From assembly GCA_013696965.1 (NCBI GenBank), contig JACCXN010000042.1, forward strand, positions 1 to 64,000: 64,000 nucleotides of DNA, in the 5' to 3' direction. This DNA is from Bacteroidota bacterium. Its GTDB lineage: Bacteria; Bacteroidota; Bacteroidia; JACCXN01. The notes beneath the pieces were generated by a model that did no database searches, had not been told where the DNA came from, and worked only from the letters and a program-made list of their open reading frames with translations. The translations under genes and the position numbers were made by a program. Of this stretch, positions 9,588 to 19,464 are shown in pieces (positions within the stretch are counted from its first letter, which is position 1; every line of letters starts with the position of its first letter).

Positions 9588-10088
9588 TTATTTAAGTTTA
9601 TTTAATATATCCCATCGGGGATCACTGTTGTTAATTTTTGGTTTAAGCTCTTCCAGTTTTTTAACAATTTCCGGATTGCATTCTCCCTCTGGATGACTAT
9701 TTATCAAAGGAATTGCAAGAACAATGTATTCATAAATAAATTGTGAAACATTTAACTCCTGCTCATTATAAGATAAAACAAACACCTCATCCGTTTCCTC
9801 ATGGGTTGCCTCTCCAAATGAAACAAACAACCTGCGTTTGGTTTGCACTGAAATTTCAAGTTCATCCAAACACCTGTCGCATTCTACAATAGCTTTTCCT
9901 TCAATTTCAAAATTAAGGGTAAGCATATTGCTTTGTTTCAATAAAAAAAGATCAATATTAAAAATTCCTTTTTTTATTTCTGAATATTCAAGCTCCTCAA
10001 AAAACGATTCATTAATTGCGTACTTATACTGATATTCCCCATCTTTTAATCCAACAAAGGGAATTGATAATTGATTAAGATCAAACAT
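9588..10088 (-). CDS. YceD/DUF177 family protein
   Basis: A 166-residue protein of the DUF177 (YceD) family, usually encoded directly before rpmF and linked to 23S rRNA/50S maturation. The conserved Cys pair is visible in ECDRCLDEL, and a later Cys follows in HPEGECNP. It is the first gene of the lipid operon. A TAnnTTTG promoter lies 16 bp upstream on the minus strand. The exact role in Bacteroidota is inferred from the family and the conserved gene order. Confidence 0.9.
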   Translation of the reverse strand: MFDLNQLSIPFVGLKDGEYQYKYAINESFFEELEYSEIKKGIFNIDLFLLKQSNMLTLNFEIEGKAIVECDRCLDELEISVQTKRRLFVSFGEATHEETDEVFVLSYNEQELNVSQFIYEYIVLAIPLINSHPEGECNPEIVKKLEELKPKINNSDPRWDILNKLK

Positions 10089-10104
10089 TTTAAAATAAAG
10101 TTGG

Positions 10105-10112
10105 CAAAGTTA
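10105..10112 (-). promoter_or_regulatory. Promoter -7 element of the yceD-accC operon
   Basis: On the minus strand the sequence reads TAACTTTG, an exact TAnnTTTG match, with the G 16 bp before the yceD ATG. It should drive the six-gene operon, since gene gaps downstream are all short. Confidence 0.7.
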
Positions 10113-10119
10113 ATAAAAA

Positions 10120-10152
10120 AAATTTAATGCTTGTCATAAAAACATTAAATTT
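10120..10152. promoter_or_regulatory. Inverted repeat over the -33 region of the lipid operon promoter
   Basis: AAATTTAATG at 10120-10129 is the perfect reverse complement of CATTAAATTT at 10143-10152, with a 13-bp spacer. It sits immediately upstream of the -7 element at 10105-10112, covering the expected -33 position. It could be an operator for a dimeric repressor. No regulator gene is visible nearby, so this is inference. Confidence 0.4.
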
Positions 10153-10327
10153 AATCAGATATTGCCTGTTAACCTATGAATATCTCCCTGAAAACCAGGT
10201 ATGAATTTTGCTATTAATTTAAAAATATTCACCCCAGTTCATTTATGTTGGCAAAACCTTGAATTTCACAAAAAAAAGAAAAATCTTTAAAGAGTCCAAA
10301 CAATTTTCGAATTCCCGTTGAAAATTG

Positions 10328-10335
10328 TATTTTTG
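10328..10335 (+). promoter_or_regulatory. Candidate promoter -7 element before the lytic transglycosylase
   Basis: TATTTTTG matches TAnnTTTG. It lies 138 bp before the first repeat unit and about 320 bp before the ATG at 10654, so the transcript leader would include both repeat units. Confidence 0.5.
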
Positions 10336-10465
10336 CATTGTAAAAAACTATTTAAGAATATATTTTCAATAAAGTGTAATTGTTTTTGACTTTTACCGTA
10401 TAAGATTGAATAATTTAGTGAACCCAATGCAACTCGATATTAATATTATTTAATCTTTTACTTAT

Positions 10466-10660
10466 ATGAAATAGCCATGCACCAAACGTTCACAAACGCT
10501 AATGAATATAACATGGCTATCCCGATAAATCGGGATGGCCTTTAAAAAACAAATTATATACATATGAAATAGCCATGCACCGAACTGTGCACAAACAGCA
10601 ATGAATATAACATGGCTTTACCATATGACAGTTAAAAAACAAATTATATACATATGAAAT
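10466..10660 (+). repeat. Two ATGAAAT-bounded repeat units overlapping a start codon
   Basis: Two tandem units start at 10466 (98 bp) and 10564 (90 bp), with ATGAAAT at 10466-10472, 10564-10570 and 10654-10660. The last 7-mer provides the ATG AAA T of the lytic transglycosylase gene. The first unit has the hairpin ATCCCGATAAATCGGGAT between its CATGGCT arm and the CTTTAAAAAAC tail; the second does not. Orientation is opposite to the copy at 10-293 on the plus strand and the same as that at 47857-47953. Confidence 0.9.
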
Positions 10661-11643
10661 ACCTGATATTTCTTCCTTTTTTTTCAATTTTATCCTGGTT
10701 TCCCTCAAAGGACACTCCAACTGAACCAATTGCTATAGTGCCTTTGGCCGGAATTGGCTTTGATAAAATGGAAGTGAAAAATGTCAATGATTCACTGGGG
10801 AGATTTTTTATACAAATTCCTCAATTATATGTTCAAAGGTGGGATACACTTGCCCAGACTAAATTTTGGAGAACACTAATCAAACTTTCTCCAGATTCAG
10901 GAATAATCAATATTAGCAGTAGCAGGCAGATTATTGAATTGTTTTCTAATAGTGGCTGGGAAAAACAATCGCCTGAAAAAAAAGAGGCATACAGGGACAG
11001 TGTTAGAAGGGTTCATAATTTGGGTATTGAAGATAAAATTTTCTTTTCAAGAGGCAAAGGAGATTTTTATGATTTTGAGGGCGCAATTCAAACTATTGAT
11101 AAAGGAATATTTATTTTTGAACAGGAAAAAACTGATCCTTTTTTCGCCCAAACCATATTGCTCATAGAGAGTCCGGGGAAATGCGCAAAATCAAATGTTG
11201 GGGCTTGCGGGTCTTTTCAACTAATGAAAAGCGTTGCCATACAAATGGGAATGAAGGTTAATAGCGTGGTGGATGAACGGACAGATTTTGACAAATCAGC
11301 AGCAGCCTCTGCAAAACTTATTCGTACAGTATGTATTCCCCAAGCAAAAGATATTTTATTAAGGCACAATATAAGTTATAATGAAACTGATTTGTGGTTC
11401 AGGTTGTTGGTTTTGCACATTTATCATGCTGGAGCAGGAAATGTAAGTGGTGCCGTTAATATTATACAACCGCTTACCGGAGATATGAACTTAATAACAC
11501 AACTTTGGCAAACTAAGTACAAAGGATTTGGAAATGCTTCGCAAAATTATTCTCAAGTTGCCCTAGCATCGCTTTTGGAGCTTGATCATATTATTTACAA
11601 CAAATGCGAGGATGTACTTTTTCACCCTCTTATTTATAAGTAA
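10654..11643 (+). CDS. Lytic transglycosylase, SLT-domain protein
   Basis: A 329-residue exported protein (hydrophobic start MKYLIFLPFFSILSWF). It has a C-terminal lysozyme-like SLT domain at about residues 160-320 that cleaves peptidoglycan glycan strands. The catalytic Glu is probably E172 in LLIESPG, followed by the family segment GACGSFQLMKSVAIQMG and a later AGAGNVSGA motif. The N-terminal 150 residues are unassigned, and I see no LysM repeats. The start codon coincides with the ATGAAAT edge of the repeat array, so the original leader has been displaced by 188 bp. Confidence 0.82.
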   Translation: MKYLIFLPFFSILSWFPSKDTPTEPIAIVPLAGIGFDKMEVKNVNDSLGRFFIQIPQLYVQRWDTLAQTKFWRTLIKLSPDSGIINISSSRQIIELFSNSGWEKQSPEKKEAYRDSVRRVHNLGIEDKIFFSRGKGDFYDFEGAIQTIDKGIFIFEQEKTDPFFAQTILLIESPGKCAKSNVGACGSFQLMKSVAIQMGMKVNSVVDERTDFDKSAAASAKLIRTVCIPQAKDILLRHNISYNETDLWFRLLVLHIYHAGAGNVSGAVNIIQPLTGDMNLITQLWQTKYKGFGNASQNYSQVALASLLELDHIIYNKCEDVLFHPLIYK

Positions 11644-11667
11644 ATAAGGGATATTTATTAAAAAAAG

Positions 11668-11675
11668 TATTTTTG
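11668..11675 (+). promoter_or_regulatory. Candidate promoter -7 element for tamB
   Basis: TATTTTTG fits TAnnTTTG. It lies in the 207-bp gap after the lytic transglycosylase gene and about 175 bp before the tamB ATG. Confidence 0.5.
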
Positions 11676-11850
11676 CAGCTTGCTTTTCTAAGGTAGTTCC
11701 CCCAATGGTAGAAAATGTTTCTCAATTAGATTTTAAATGCTAATTACAGAAATTTTTTACCCCCGTAAGATGATCTGAAGACAGTTTGAGATTTGGCAAT
11801 AAATTTGAATCCTTCTTTTTGATTTGCCAAAAAATTGTTATACTAACAGA

Positions 11851-14800
11851 ATGGATACAAAAAAGGCCGGAAATTATTTTTTTATATTATTAAAGATAAT
11901 CGGCTGGATAACAGGTTCACTAGTAGGACTTTTTGTGTTTTTGTTTTTAATACTTAAAATTCCCGGTGTACAAAAAAAACTAGGATCATACACCGCTGCT
12001 TATCTTACAAAAACACTTGACACAAAAGTGGAAATTGCAAAAATCACTTTGAATCTTCCCAAATCAATTCAAATAAAGAAGATATACATTGAAAGCTTAC
12101 ACCAAGATACATTGTGGTACAGCAATGATTTAAAAGTAAATCTTGATTTTTTCTCTCTTTTAAAAAATCGTGTTGAAATAAATTCAATTTATCTTGAACA
12201 TTGTACTGCTCACATTCAAAAATCAATTGTTGATAGCTCCTATAATTTTGACTTTATCATTCAAGCTTTTGTTAATGACCAGAAAGATGAAATAAAAACT
12301 GAAGAGAAAGGAAAAGCCTGGGATTTTTCGATTCAGCAAGTAGAATTGAAAAACATATATTTTACATTGGATGATCAATTTCTACAAACCAAAATAAACA
12401 CAAGCCTAGATTATTTAACTATCGATATAGATGAACTTGACCTTGAAAACCAGGCGTATTTAATCGATGCTGTTTTCTTAAAGGGTGTACATTTAGTTTA
12501 TGAATCTAATAATAAAGACCCCGAAACAGTAGAACCTGATTTAGAAAGTTCACTTCCTGTGATTTTAGTAAACAACATTAACATGGAAAACATTAATATC
12601 TCTTATAAAGATATTAATGGAGATCAAAACCTGGGTTTTTATATGGCCAGGTTTGGGGCTGAGGAACTTAATCTTAACCTTTCCACTCAAATTGTAGAAC
12701 TGGATAGAATATCACTTCAAAAAGCTGATGTATTCTATTCCACCTATGCCCCAAGGAATGAACATTCAACAGAAGTAACTGATAAAACTATTGAGCAGTT
12801 GCCATGGATGGCAAAATTAAATCAAATCGATCTTTCAGAAATCGCATTCAAATACCAGAATAAAGCAGAGCCAGAACTTGCAGAAGGAATTGATTTCAAT
12901 AATCTTATGGTTTCAAATTTTAATTTTAATGCAACTAATATTTATTTCCACGAGGATAGCATTCATGCCAAGCTAAATCACTTAACATTAAAGGACAAAA
13001 GCGGTTTTGAAATCAGGGAATTAAAAACTCTTTTCACTTTAAATCCACAAGGAATTCAATTCAGCGATTTATATTTAGAAACCGGGGAAAGTATCCTTGG
13101 CAATCATTTGGAACTGAATTATCCTTCCATGGATGCTATTTCAGATAATCTGAGTGCATTATATATGAATGTAAAACTCGAAGATTCACATGTAGGATTT
13201 AAAGATTTGGTTTATTTTGATTCTGGACTTGCAAAAAATCAATTTTTTGTTGATAATAAGGATAAAAAAATCACCCTTAATGGCAAGATAGAGGGCCTTT
13301 TCTCAGATATACGGCTTAAAAATTTCACTCTGGGATATTCTCCCTCAACAAACATTTCTGTTAATGGCAGTATTAAAGGTTTACCAAATAACAAACAAGC
13401 CTTTTTTAATTTTGATACCATCCTATTAAATACCACCAGAGGTGATTTAACCGCTATAGTTCCTGACACATTATTACCTAAAGAAATTACTATTCCAGAA
13501 ATTATTGCTTTAAATGGGAATTTCAAGGGAACTATCACTGATTTTAATAGCGCCATGAACTTAAATACTTCCCTCGGAAGTATAAATGCTGATGTGGTGT
13601 TAAAGTCAGATACACTTTTTAAAACCGGTGATTATTGGGCCCATCTTTCAGTTATAAACCTGGATGCAGGGAAATTTCTAAAACAGGAAGAATTACTTGG
13701 GAAAATTGAGTTGGTTGCATCCCTTAAAGGGTCTGGTTTAACTCTTGAAAATATGGTGGCAAATGTGGATGCCACTGTAAAAAAAGCAGTTGTAAATAAT
13801 TATGAATACAACGATTTAAGAATTAACGGTCTTTTTCAGCAACAGAATTTTTCTGGTATAATCAAGCTGGAGGATGAAAACCTTGCATTTGATTTTGATG
13901 GCAATGTTGATTATAGCAAGGAATTACCAAATATTACTGCCAATATTAACCTCAAGGGAGCTGATTTAAAAGCTTTGAATTTTTCTAAGGAAGACATTCT
14001 GCTTCAAGGAGTTTTATCAGCGCATATTGAAGGAAACAATATTGATGATCTCACTGGAAATATTGGCATTCGCGATGTTTTAATCATTAAAAACAATCAA
14101 CCTTATCGTATTGACTCATTACTTTTTGTTTCTGTTAAAGAAGAAAAGCAAAAAATTGTTACCTTGAATTCCGACTTTTTTGCAGCTCGATTTGCGGGAA
14201 CAATCAATCCTTCGGAATTAGGGAAAGTTATTCAAAATCAAATCAACAGTTACTTCGATTTGCATTTAAGTGAAACCATTGATGAGCAAAAACTAAAGCC
14301 ACAGGATTTCAAATTTGAAATTTCTGTTTCTGAAGCTTTAATCCTAAAGGATATTCTTGTACCAGGTTTACAGGAATTACAAAAAATAGAAATAAAAGGA
14401 AGTTACAATAGTCTTGCTTCCAGTATAAACCTTCAAATTAAAGCTCCCCTTGTTGTATATGAGCAAATCACTGTTGATTCACTGGTATTAAATATTAATT
14501 CCAGCGATAAGGGTCTGACTTATTCGATTTTTCTGAATGAGATTTCAAATCCTTCCTTAATACTTCAAAATCCTTCTTTAACCGGAACCATTGCAGGTGA
14601 TTTAATAAGTACCCGGTTTAAAATTATTGATGAAAACAACAACGAGAAGTTTGGATTTACGGCCTTGGTAAAAAGCATTGAAAATGAGTTTACATTGCAT
14701 TTACTGCCCGGCCAGGTTATTTTAAACTATGCTCCATGGAATCTTCCTTCCGATAATAATATCAAAATTACTGATCAAGGTTTTGCAATACATAACCTGG

Positions 14801-16926
14801 TTCTAGAAAAAGACAATCAAATGCTTTCAATAAATATAAAAGGAAGGATTCCATCAGACACATTAGAAATTGTTTTTAATAATTTTAATGTTAAAAGTTT
14901 ATCTGAAATTATTGAAAAGGACAATGAACCTTTGTATAGGGGAATTATTGATGGCCAAGTTGAAATAATGGGATTTCAGCAAGAACATATCGCATTTTTA
15001 TCTGATTTATCAATTGCAAATTTAAGTTATAAAACAGATACCATAGGTGATGTAAAGATTCATGCACATAACCGCAAGGAAGATTTGTATACTATTAATG
15101 CATCAATTGAAGGAAAAGGCAATGAAATTAAAATTGAAGGTACTTATGCCCAGCAAACACAAAAACTTGATTTTATTTTAGATGTAAGGAATTTGGAACT
15201 AGGAACCGTCAAACCCTTTGTTGAACAAAGCATAACTGAACTATCCGGAAGCATGAGAGGCAATCTGTTAATTACAGGAACGGTAGATGATCCGGATATT
15301 GACGGAACATTAAATTTTCAGAAAACCGGCTTTAACCTGGTGAGTTTGAATTCTTATTTTACTTTAAAGGATGAGCTTATCTTTTTTGATAAAAAAGGAA
15401 TAAATTTCAGGTCAGTAACTTTAATGGATACTGCTTCAAATGCAGCTGTGATTAATGGTTACATATTAACCAAAGATTACAGGCAAATGTTTTTTGACCT
15501 AAATGTAACAACAGCTAATTTTTTGGCTCTAAACACATCGGAAACTTCAAATGAACAATACTACGGAACTATCATTGTTGAGAGTGATTTAAGGATTAGA
15601 GGTAATTTAGATCAGCCTGTAATAAATGCACGTATTAATTTAAAGGATGGCTCTGATCTTACATACATTATTCCGGCAGATGAAATTGCTGTAATAGAAA
15701 GGGAGGGAATTGTAGAATTTATTATTGTAGATAAAGATTCTATAAATTCAATTATGAACAAAACTGAACCAAAGGATACTATCCGTACCGAAATCAGAGG
15801 AATTGATTTAAGTGCCAATATAACTATTGATAAGGAAACAAAATTACGGATTGTTATAGACCCTGCCACTGGTGATTTTATTGAAGTTATAGGAGGTGGA
15901 ACAATGAGTTTTAGTATGGATCCTGCAGGAGCAATGACCTTAACCGGGATTTATGAAATAAATGAGGGTAATTACAGACTTTCTTTTTATGATTTAGTAA
16001 AAAGAGATTTCGCAATTAAACCAGGAAGTACAATAACATGGACAGGGGATCCATTAAATGCAGTTGTAAATATTTCTGCCATTTACACTATAAGAACCTC
16101 TCCTTCAGCCCTTATGGAGAGTCAACTTGGAGCAACAGATGATCAGCAACAAAGATCATTAAACCAACCTTTACCCTTTGAGGTTTATTTAAACATGCGG
16201 GGAAGTATGCTTAAACCGGAGATAGATTTTAATATAGAATTGCCATATGATAGAAAAGGGGTTATGGACGGAACAGTAAACAGGCGTCTTCAAATTTTAA
16301 ATGAACAGGAAAATGAGTTGAATAAACAAGTTTTCGCCCTATTGGTTCTAAACAGGTTTTTACCACCCGATCCCCTTGAAGCTGCCAATGGAGGCGGATT
16401 AACTGCCACTGCCAGATCAAGTGCTTCAAAAATTCTTACCCAACAACTTAATCAGTTTGCAAGAAAGCGAGTGGCAGGCGTTGAAATTGCATTTGATGTT
16501 GAATTGTATGAAGATGCTACTGAATTACAAGTGGATTTGGAAAGAGCATTTCTTGACGATCGTTTAAGGGTTGAAGTTGGAGGAAGGGTTGATTTAGAAG
16601 ACCGAAACAGAAGCCAAAGGAGTAGTGATATTGTAGGTGATGTAGCAGTGGAATACAATCTTACTCCTGATGGCCGATACAGGTTAAGAGCATTTAGGAA
16701 AAATGAATTTCAAATGTTAATTGATGGTGATGTTGTTGAAACTGGACTGTCGTTGATTTTCACCAAGGATTTTGATAGATTTAGGGATCTATTCAGAAGG
16801 AGTAATGGGAATGGAAGCAATGGGAATGGAAGCAATGGGAATAGAAAAAATGGAAATGGCAAGAAGGGGAAAGATGAATCAAGTGAACTTATTAATTCCA
16901 ATGAATTGCCTGATAAAAAGAATTGA
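11851..16926 (+). CDS. tamB: Translocation/assembly module protein TamB (DUF490)
   Basis: A very large protein (1691 residues from the ATG at 11851; an upstream in-frame TTG at 11824 is less likely). One N-terminal membrane helix (about residues 10-36) anchors it in the inner membrane. It is followed by a long AsmA/TamB-type beta-rich periplasmic region. The C-terminal ~400 residues (for example GTMSFSMDPAGAMTLTG..., NEGNYRLSFYDLVKRDF) are the conserved TamB domain. TamB spans the periplasm and works with an Omp85 partner, here the next gene 71 bp downstream. The extreme C-terminus is an odd Gly/Asn/Lys-rich tail encoded by 15-bp tandem repeats. Confidence 0.9.
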   Translation: MDTKKAGNYFFILLKIIGWITGSLVGLFVFLFLILKIPGVQKKLGSYTAAYLTKTLDTKVEIAKITLNLPKSIQIKKIYIESLHQDTLWYSNDLKVNLDFFSLLKNRVEINSIYLEHCTAHIQKSIVDSSYNFDFIIQAFVNDQKDEIKTEEKGKAWDFSIQQVELKNIYFTLDDQFLQTKINTSLDYLTIDIDELDLENQAYLIDAVFLKGVHLVYESNNKDPETVEPDLESSLPVILVNNINMENINISYKDINGDQNLGFYMARFGAEELNLNLSTQIVELDRISLQKADVFYSTYAPRNEHSTEVTDKTIEQLPWMAKLNQIDLSEIAFKYQNKAEPELAEGIDFNNLMVSNFNFNATNIYFHEDSIHAKLNHLTLKDKSGFEIRELKTLFTLNPQGIQFSDLYLETGESILGNHLELNYPSMDAISDNLSALYMNVKLEDSHVGFKDLVYFDSGLAKNQFFVDNKDKKITLNGKIEGLFSDIRLKNFTLGYSPSTNISVNGSIKGLPNNKQAFFNFDTILLNTTRGDLTAIVPDTLLPKEITIPEIIALNGNFKGTITDFNSAMNLNTSLGSINADVVLKSDTLFKTGDYWAHLSVINLDAGKFLKQEELLGKIELVASLKGSGLTLENMVANVDATVKKAVVNNYEYNDLRINGLFQQQNFSGIIKLEDENLAFDFDGNVDYSKELPNITANINLKGADLKALNFSKEDILLQGVLSAHIEGNNIDDLTGNIGIRDVLIIKNNQPYRIDSLLFVSVKEEKQKIVTLNSDFFAARFAGTINPSELGKVIQNQINSYFDLHLSETIDEQKLKPQDFKFEISVSEALILKDILVPGLQELQKIEIKGSYNSLASSINLQIKAPLVVYEQITVDSLVLNINSSDKGLTYSIFLNEISNPSLILQNPSLTGTIAGDLISTRFKIIDENNNEKFGFTALVKSIENEFTLHLLPGQVILNYAPWNLPSDNNIKITDQGFAIHNLVLEKDNQMLSINIKGRIPSDTLEIVFNNFNVKSLSEIIEKDNEPLYRGIIDGQVEIMGFQQEHIAFLSDLSIANLSYKTDTIGDVKIHAHNRKEDLYTINASIEGKGNEIKIEGTYAQQTQKLDFILDVRNLELGTVKPFVEQSITELSGSMRGNLLITGTVDDPDIDGTLNFQKTGFNLVSLNSYFTLKDELIFFDKKGINFRSVTLMDTASNAAVINGYILTKDYRQMFFDLNVTTANFLALNTSETSNEQYYGTIIVESDLRIRGNLDQPVINARINLKDGSDLTYIIPADEIAVIEREGIVEFIIVDKDSINSIMNKTEPKDTIRTEIRGIDLSANITIDKETKLRIVIDPATGDFIEVIGGGTMSFSMDPAGAMTLTGIYEINEGNYRLSFYDLVKRDFAIKPGSTITWTGDPLNAVVNISAIYTIRTSPSALMESQLGATDDQQQRSLNQPLPFEVYLNMRGSMLKPEIDFNIELPYDRKGVMDGTVNRRLQILNEQENELNKQVFALLVLNRFLPPDPLEAANGGGLTATARSSASKILTQQLNQFARKRVAGVEIAFDVELYEDATELQVDLERAFLDDRLRVEVGGRVDLEDRNRSQRSSDIVGDVAVEYNLTPDGRYRLRAFRKNEFQMLIDGDVVETGLSLIFTKDFDRFRDLFRRSNGNGSNGNGSNGNRKNGNGKKGKDESSELINSNELPDKKN
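16804..16848 (+). repeat. 15-bp tandem repeats in the tamB 3' end
   Basis: AATGGGAATGGAAGC occurs twice in a row, and a third diverged copy follows. They encode NGNGS-like units at the C-terminus of TamB. The region is low-complexity and likely variable in copy number. Confidence 0.8.
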
Positions 16927-16997
16927 TTTCCAATATAAAAATAGTACTAAGGCATTAAATAAATAACGAAAACATGAATTCTAGGATTTTTTAAAGC

Positions 16998-19388
16998 ATG
17001 TCAGGAATTATTACATATATACAATTAGTGATTAATAATTTATGGAAAAGTAAATCTACTTACAAAAGTGTATGTTTTATTCTTCTCGTACTAATCTTTA
17101 ATTCATGCAGCAATACACGATTCTTAGCTGAAGGGGAAGAGTTATATACTGGTGCAGAAATAAAGGTGATAAGTGATGATGACATTCCCAATAAGTCCGA
17201 ATTAATTAATGAAATGAAAAGTGTTGTTCGTCCAGAACCAAATACTACTCTTTTCGGGATATTAAGACCGAAATTAAGCATTTACAATTTAGTTGGGGAA
17301 CCAAAAAAAGAGAAAGGTGCCCGCAGCTGGATCAGGAATAAATTTGGTGAGGCCCCAGTTCTATTCTCAGATGTACCCATTACAACAAACATCCAGATAT
17401 TAATAAACAGATTAGAAAATTTCGGCCATTTTACACCACAAGTAACTTATGAGATAAAAAGGAAAAACAAAAAAGCCTCAGTTGAATACAAGGCAACAAT
17501 ACAAAAACCTTATACAATTAGAAGCATTTCCTATCCCACCGGCAATCAAGAGCTGGAATTGCGAATAAGGCAAGACAACGAAAACAGGCCACAACCCGGG
17601 GAGCCATATAATTTAACCAGGCTTAAAACAGAGCGAACGCGAATAGATTCTTTATTAAAAAACATGGGCTTTTTTTATTTCAATCCCGATTATATTATTT
17701 TCAGGGTTGATTCTACAGTTGGGAACCGGGAAGTAGATATTTTTGTTGAAGTAAAAAAAGATATTCCAGCAAATGCCAGAATTTCCTTTGAAATAAAAAA
17801 TGTAATCATCAATACAAATTATTCATTAGATGAGGAGCAAAAAACAGCCCTAGATGTTGATACTACTCATATAAATGGCATGATAATATATGACAGGAAC
17901 AATGATTTTCGTCCTGTTATTTTCGCAAGAACTGTTTTTTTAAGGCCAGGGGAAACTTATTCACGCAGAAACCACGAAGTAACTATAAGCCATTTAATGG
18001 GTCTTGGAACTTTCCAATTTGTTAATGTGCGGTTTATTGATTTAAATGCACAAGGTGACACTGGAAAGTTAAATGCTGTTATTAACCTCACCCCTATTCA
18101 AAAAAGAGCAATAAGACTTGAATTAAGTGCAATTTCAAAATCAAATAATTTTGCCGGGCCAGGAGCAAGTTTAAATTATCGAAACCGTAACCTATTAAGG
18201 GGAGCAGAACTTTTCATTGTTAATTTAAGCGGTAATTATGAAACCTTAATTTCAGGACGACAGCGAGGGTTAAACTCATATGAACTGGGGATAAATACTG
18301 AATTACAAGTTCCAAGATTCATCGCACCATTTAATTTTAATAAGGATAGGCCTATGAATTTCATTCCCCGAACCAGAATGCTACTTGGTTATCAAATGCT
18401 CAACCGTGTGCAGTTCTTTTGGCTGAACTCCTTTAATACTTCCTTTGGTTATATTTGGAATGAATCAAAAGTTAAAAGACATGAGCTGAATCCTATTTCA
18501 TTAAGTTATGTAAGACTAGGCAATGAAAGTGATCAGTTTAGAGAAATACTGCAAAGAAATCCAATCTTAAGAAGAAGTTTTGAAAATCAACTTATTTTTG
18601 GAAGCACTTATTCCTTTATTTACAATGATCAAATTTTAGAGGAAAAGAAACACAATTATCATTTTAGATTAAACCTGGATATAGCAGGAAATACAATGCA
18701 TTTAGGTCAACTGGTTTTTAGGGAAGAAGCTCCAACAGAAGAAAAACCTTACCTGGTATTGGGGATACCCTATTCTCAATATGCAAGAAGTGATGTGGAT
18801 GTCAGATATTATTATCGAACAGCTCCAAAAAGCCGAATTGTAGTAAGGCTTGTTGCAGGTTCAGGATATGCTTATGGAAATGCCCGCACGCTGCCTTATA
18901 TAAAGCAGTTTTTTATAGGAGGGGCAAACAGCATTAGAGCCTTTCTTCCCCGTTCATTAGGTCCTGGAACATACCGCACATCAGTTTCTGATACTATTCC
19001 TTTTGAAAGAGGCACCCTATTGTATTTTGACCAAACAGGAGATATAAAACTCGAAAGCAATTTGGAATTCCGTTTCCCAATAATAGGCTTTTTAAGAGGA
19101 GCTGTATTTCTTGATGCAGGAAATGTATGGACTTTTCGTGAGAATCCTAACACTCCGGGTGGTCAATTCAATTTTAATAAATTTTACAATGAAATAGCCA
19201 TTGGTACAGGTTTTGGTTTTCGTGCTGATGTAGAATTCTTTGTTTTACGCCTTGATTTAGGAATACCGCTTAGAGAACCTTTTCAACCAATTGACAATCG
19301 CTGGGTTATTCACCTTATAGATTTTGGAAGTCCTCAATATAGAAGACAAAGTCTTGTTTTGAATATTGCAATAGGATACCCTTTTTAA
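16998..19388 (+). CDS. Omp85-family outer-membrane protein, TamA/TamL-like
   Basis: A 796-residue Omp85 protein. Near the N-terminus a hydrophobic stretch ends in IFNSCSNTRFLAEGE, which looks like a lipobox (Cys at about residue 37). This fits the lipoprotein variant of TamA (TamL) reported for Bacteroidota. POTRA-like segments follow (about residues 60-370). A C-terminal beta barrel has typical Omp85 strands: FIGGANSIRAFLPRSLGPG and FLDAGNVWTF. It follows tamB in the same direction with a 71-bp gap, so the two probably form one envelope-assembly module. The start at 16998 gives an unusually long region before the lipobox, so an internal start is possible. Confidence 0.87.
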   Translation: MSGIITYIQLVINNLWKSKSTYKSVCFILLVLIFNSCSNTRFLAEGEELYTGAEIKVISDDDIPNKSELINEMKSVVRPEPNTTLFGILRPKLSIYNLVGEPKKEKGARSWIRNKFGEAPVLFSDVPITTNIQILINRLENFGHFTPQVTYEIKRKNKKASVEYKATIQKPYTIRSISYPTGNQELELRIRQDNENRPQPGEPYNLTRLKTERTRIDSLLKNMGFFYFNPDYIIFRVDSTVGNREVDIFVEVKKDIPANARISFEIKNVIINTNYSLDEEQKTALDVDTTHINGMIIYDRNNDFRPVIFARTVFLRPGETYSRRNHEVTISHLMGLGTFQFVNVRFIDLNAQGDTGKLNAVINLTPIQKRAIRLELSAISKSNNFAGPGASLNYRNRNLLRGAELFIVNLSGNYETLISGRQRGLNSYELGINTELQVPRFIAPFNFNKDRPMNFIPRTRMLLGYQMLNRVQFFWLNSFNTSFGYIWNESKVKRHELNPISLSYVRLGNESDQFREILQRNPILRRSFENQLIFGSTYSFIYNDQILEEKKHNYHFRLNLDIAGNTMHLGQLVFREEAPTEEKPYLVLGIPYSQYARSDVDVRYYYRTAPKSRIVVRLVAGSGYAYGNARTLPYIKQFFIGGANSIRAFLPRSLGPGTYRTSVSDTIPFERGTLLYFDQTGDIKLESNLEFRFPIIGFLRGAVFLDAGNVWTFRENPNTPGGQFNFNKFYNEIAIGTGFGFRADVEFFVLRLDLGIPLREPFQPIDNRWVIHLIDFGSPQYRRQSLVLNIAIGYPF

Positions 19389-19464
19389 TTTGGATAATTC
19401 ATGCACCTAATATAAAAAAACAGCAGATTTAGTTGAATTTCCTGCATATAAATTAATCTGATTT

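Larger units (their letters stand above)
10089..10653. other. Divergent intergenic region with two promoters and repeat units
   Basis: 565 bp separate yceD (minus) from the lytic transglycosylase gene (plus). The stretch holds the yceD promoter (10105-10112), an inverted repeat over its -33 area (10120-10152), a plus-strand TAnnTTTG at 10328-10335, and two repeat units from 10466 to the ATG at 10654. No further coding region was seen. Confidence 0.75.
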
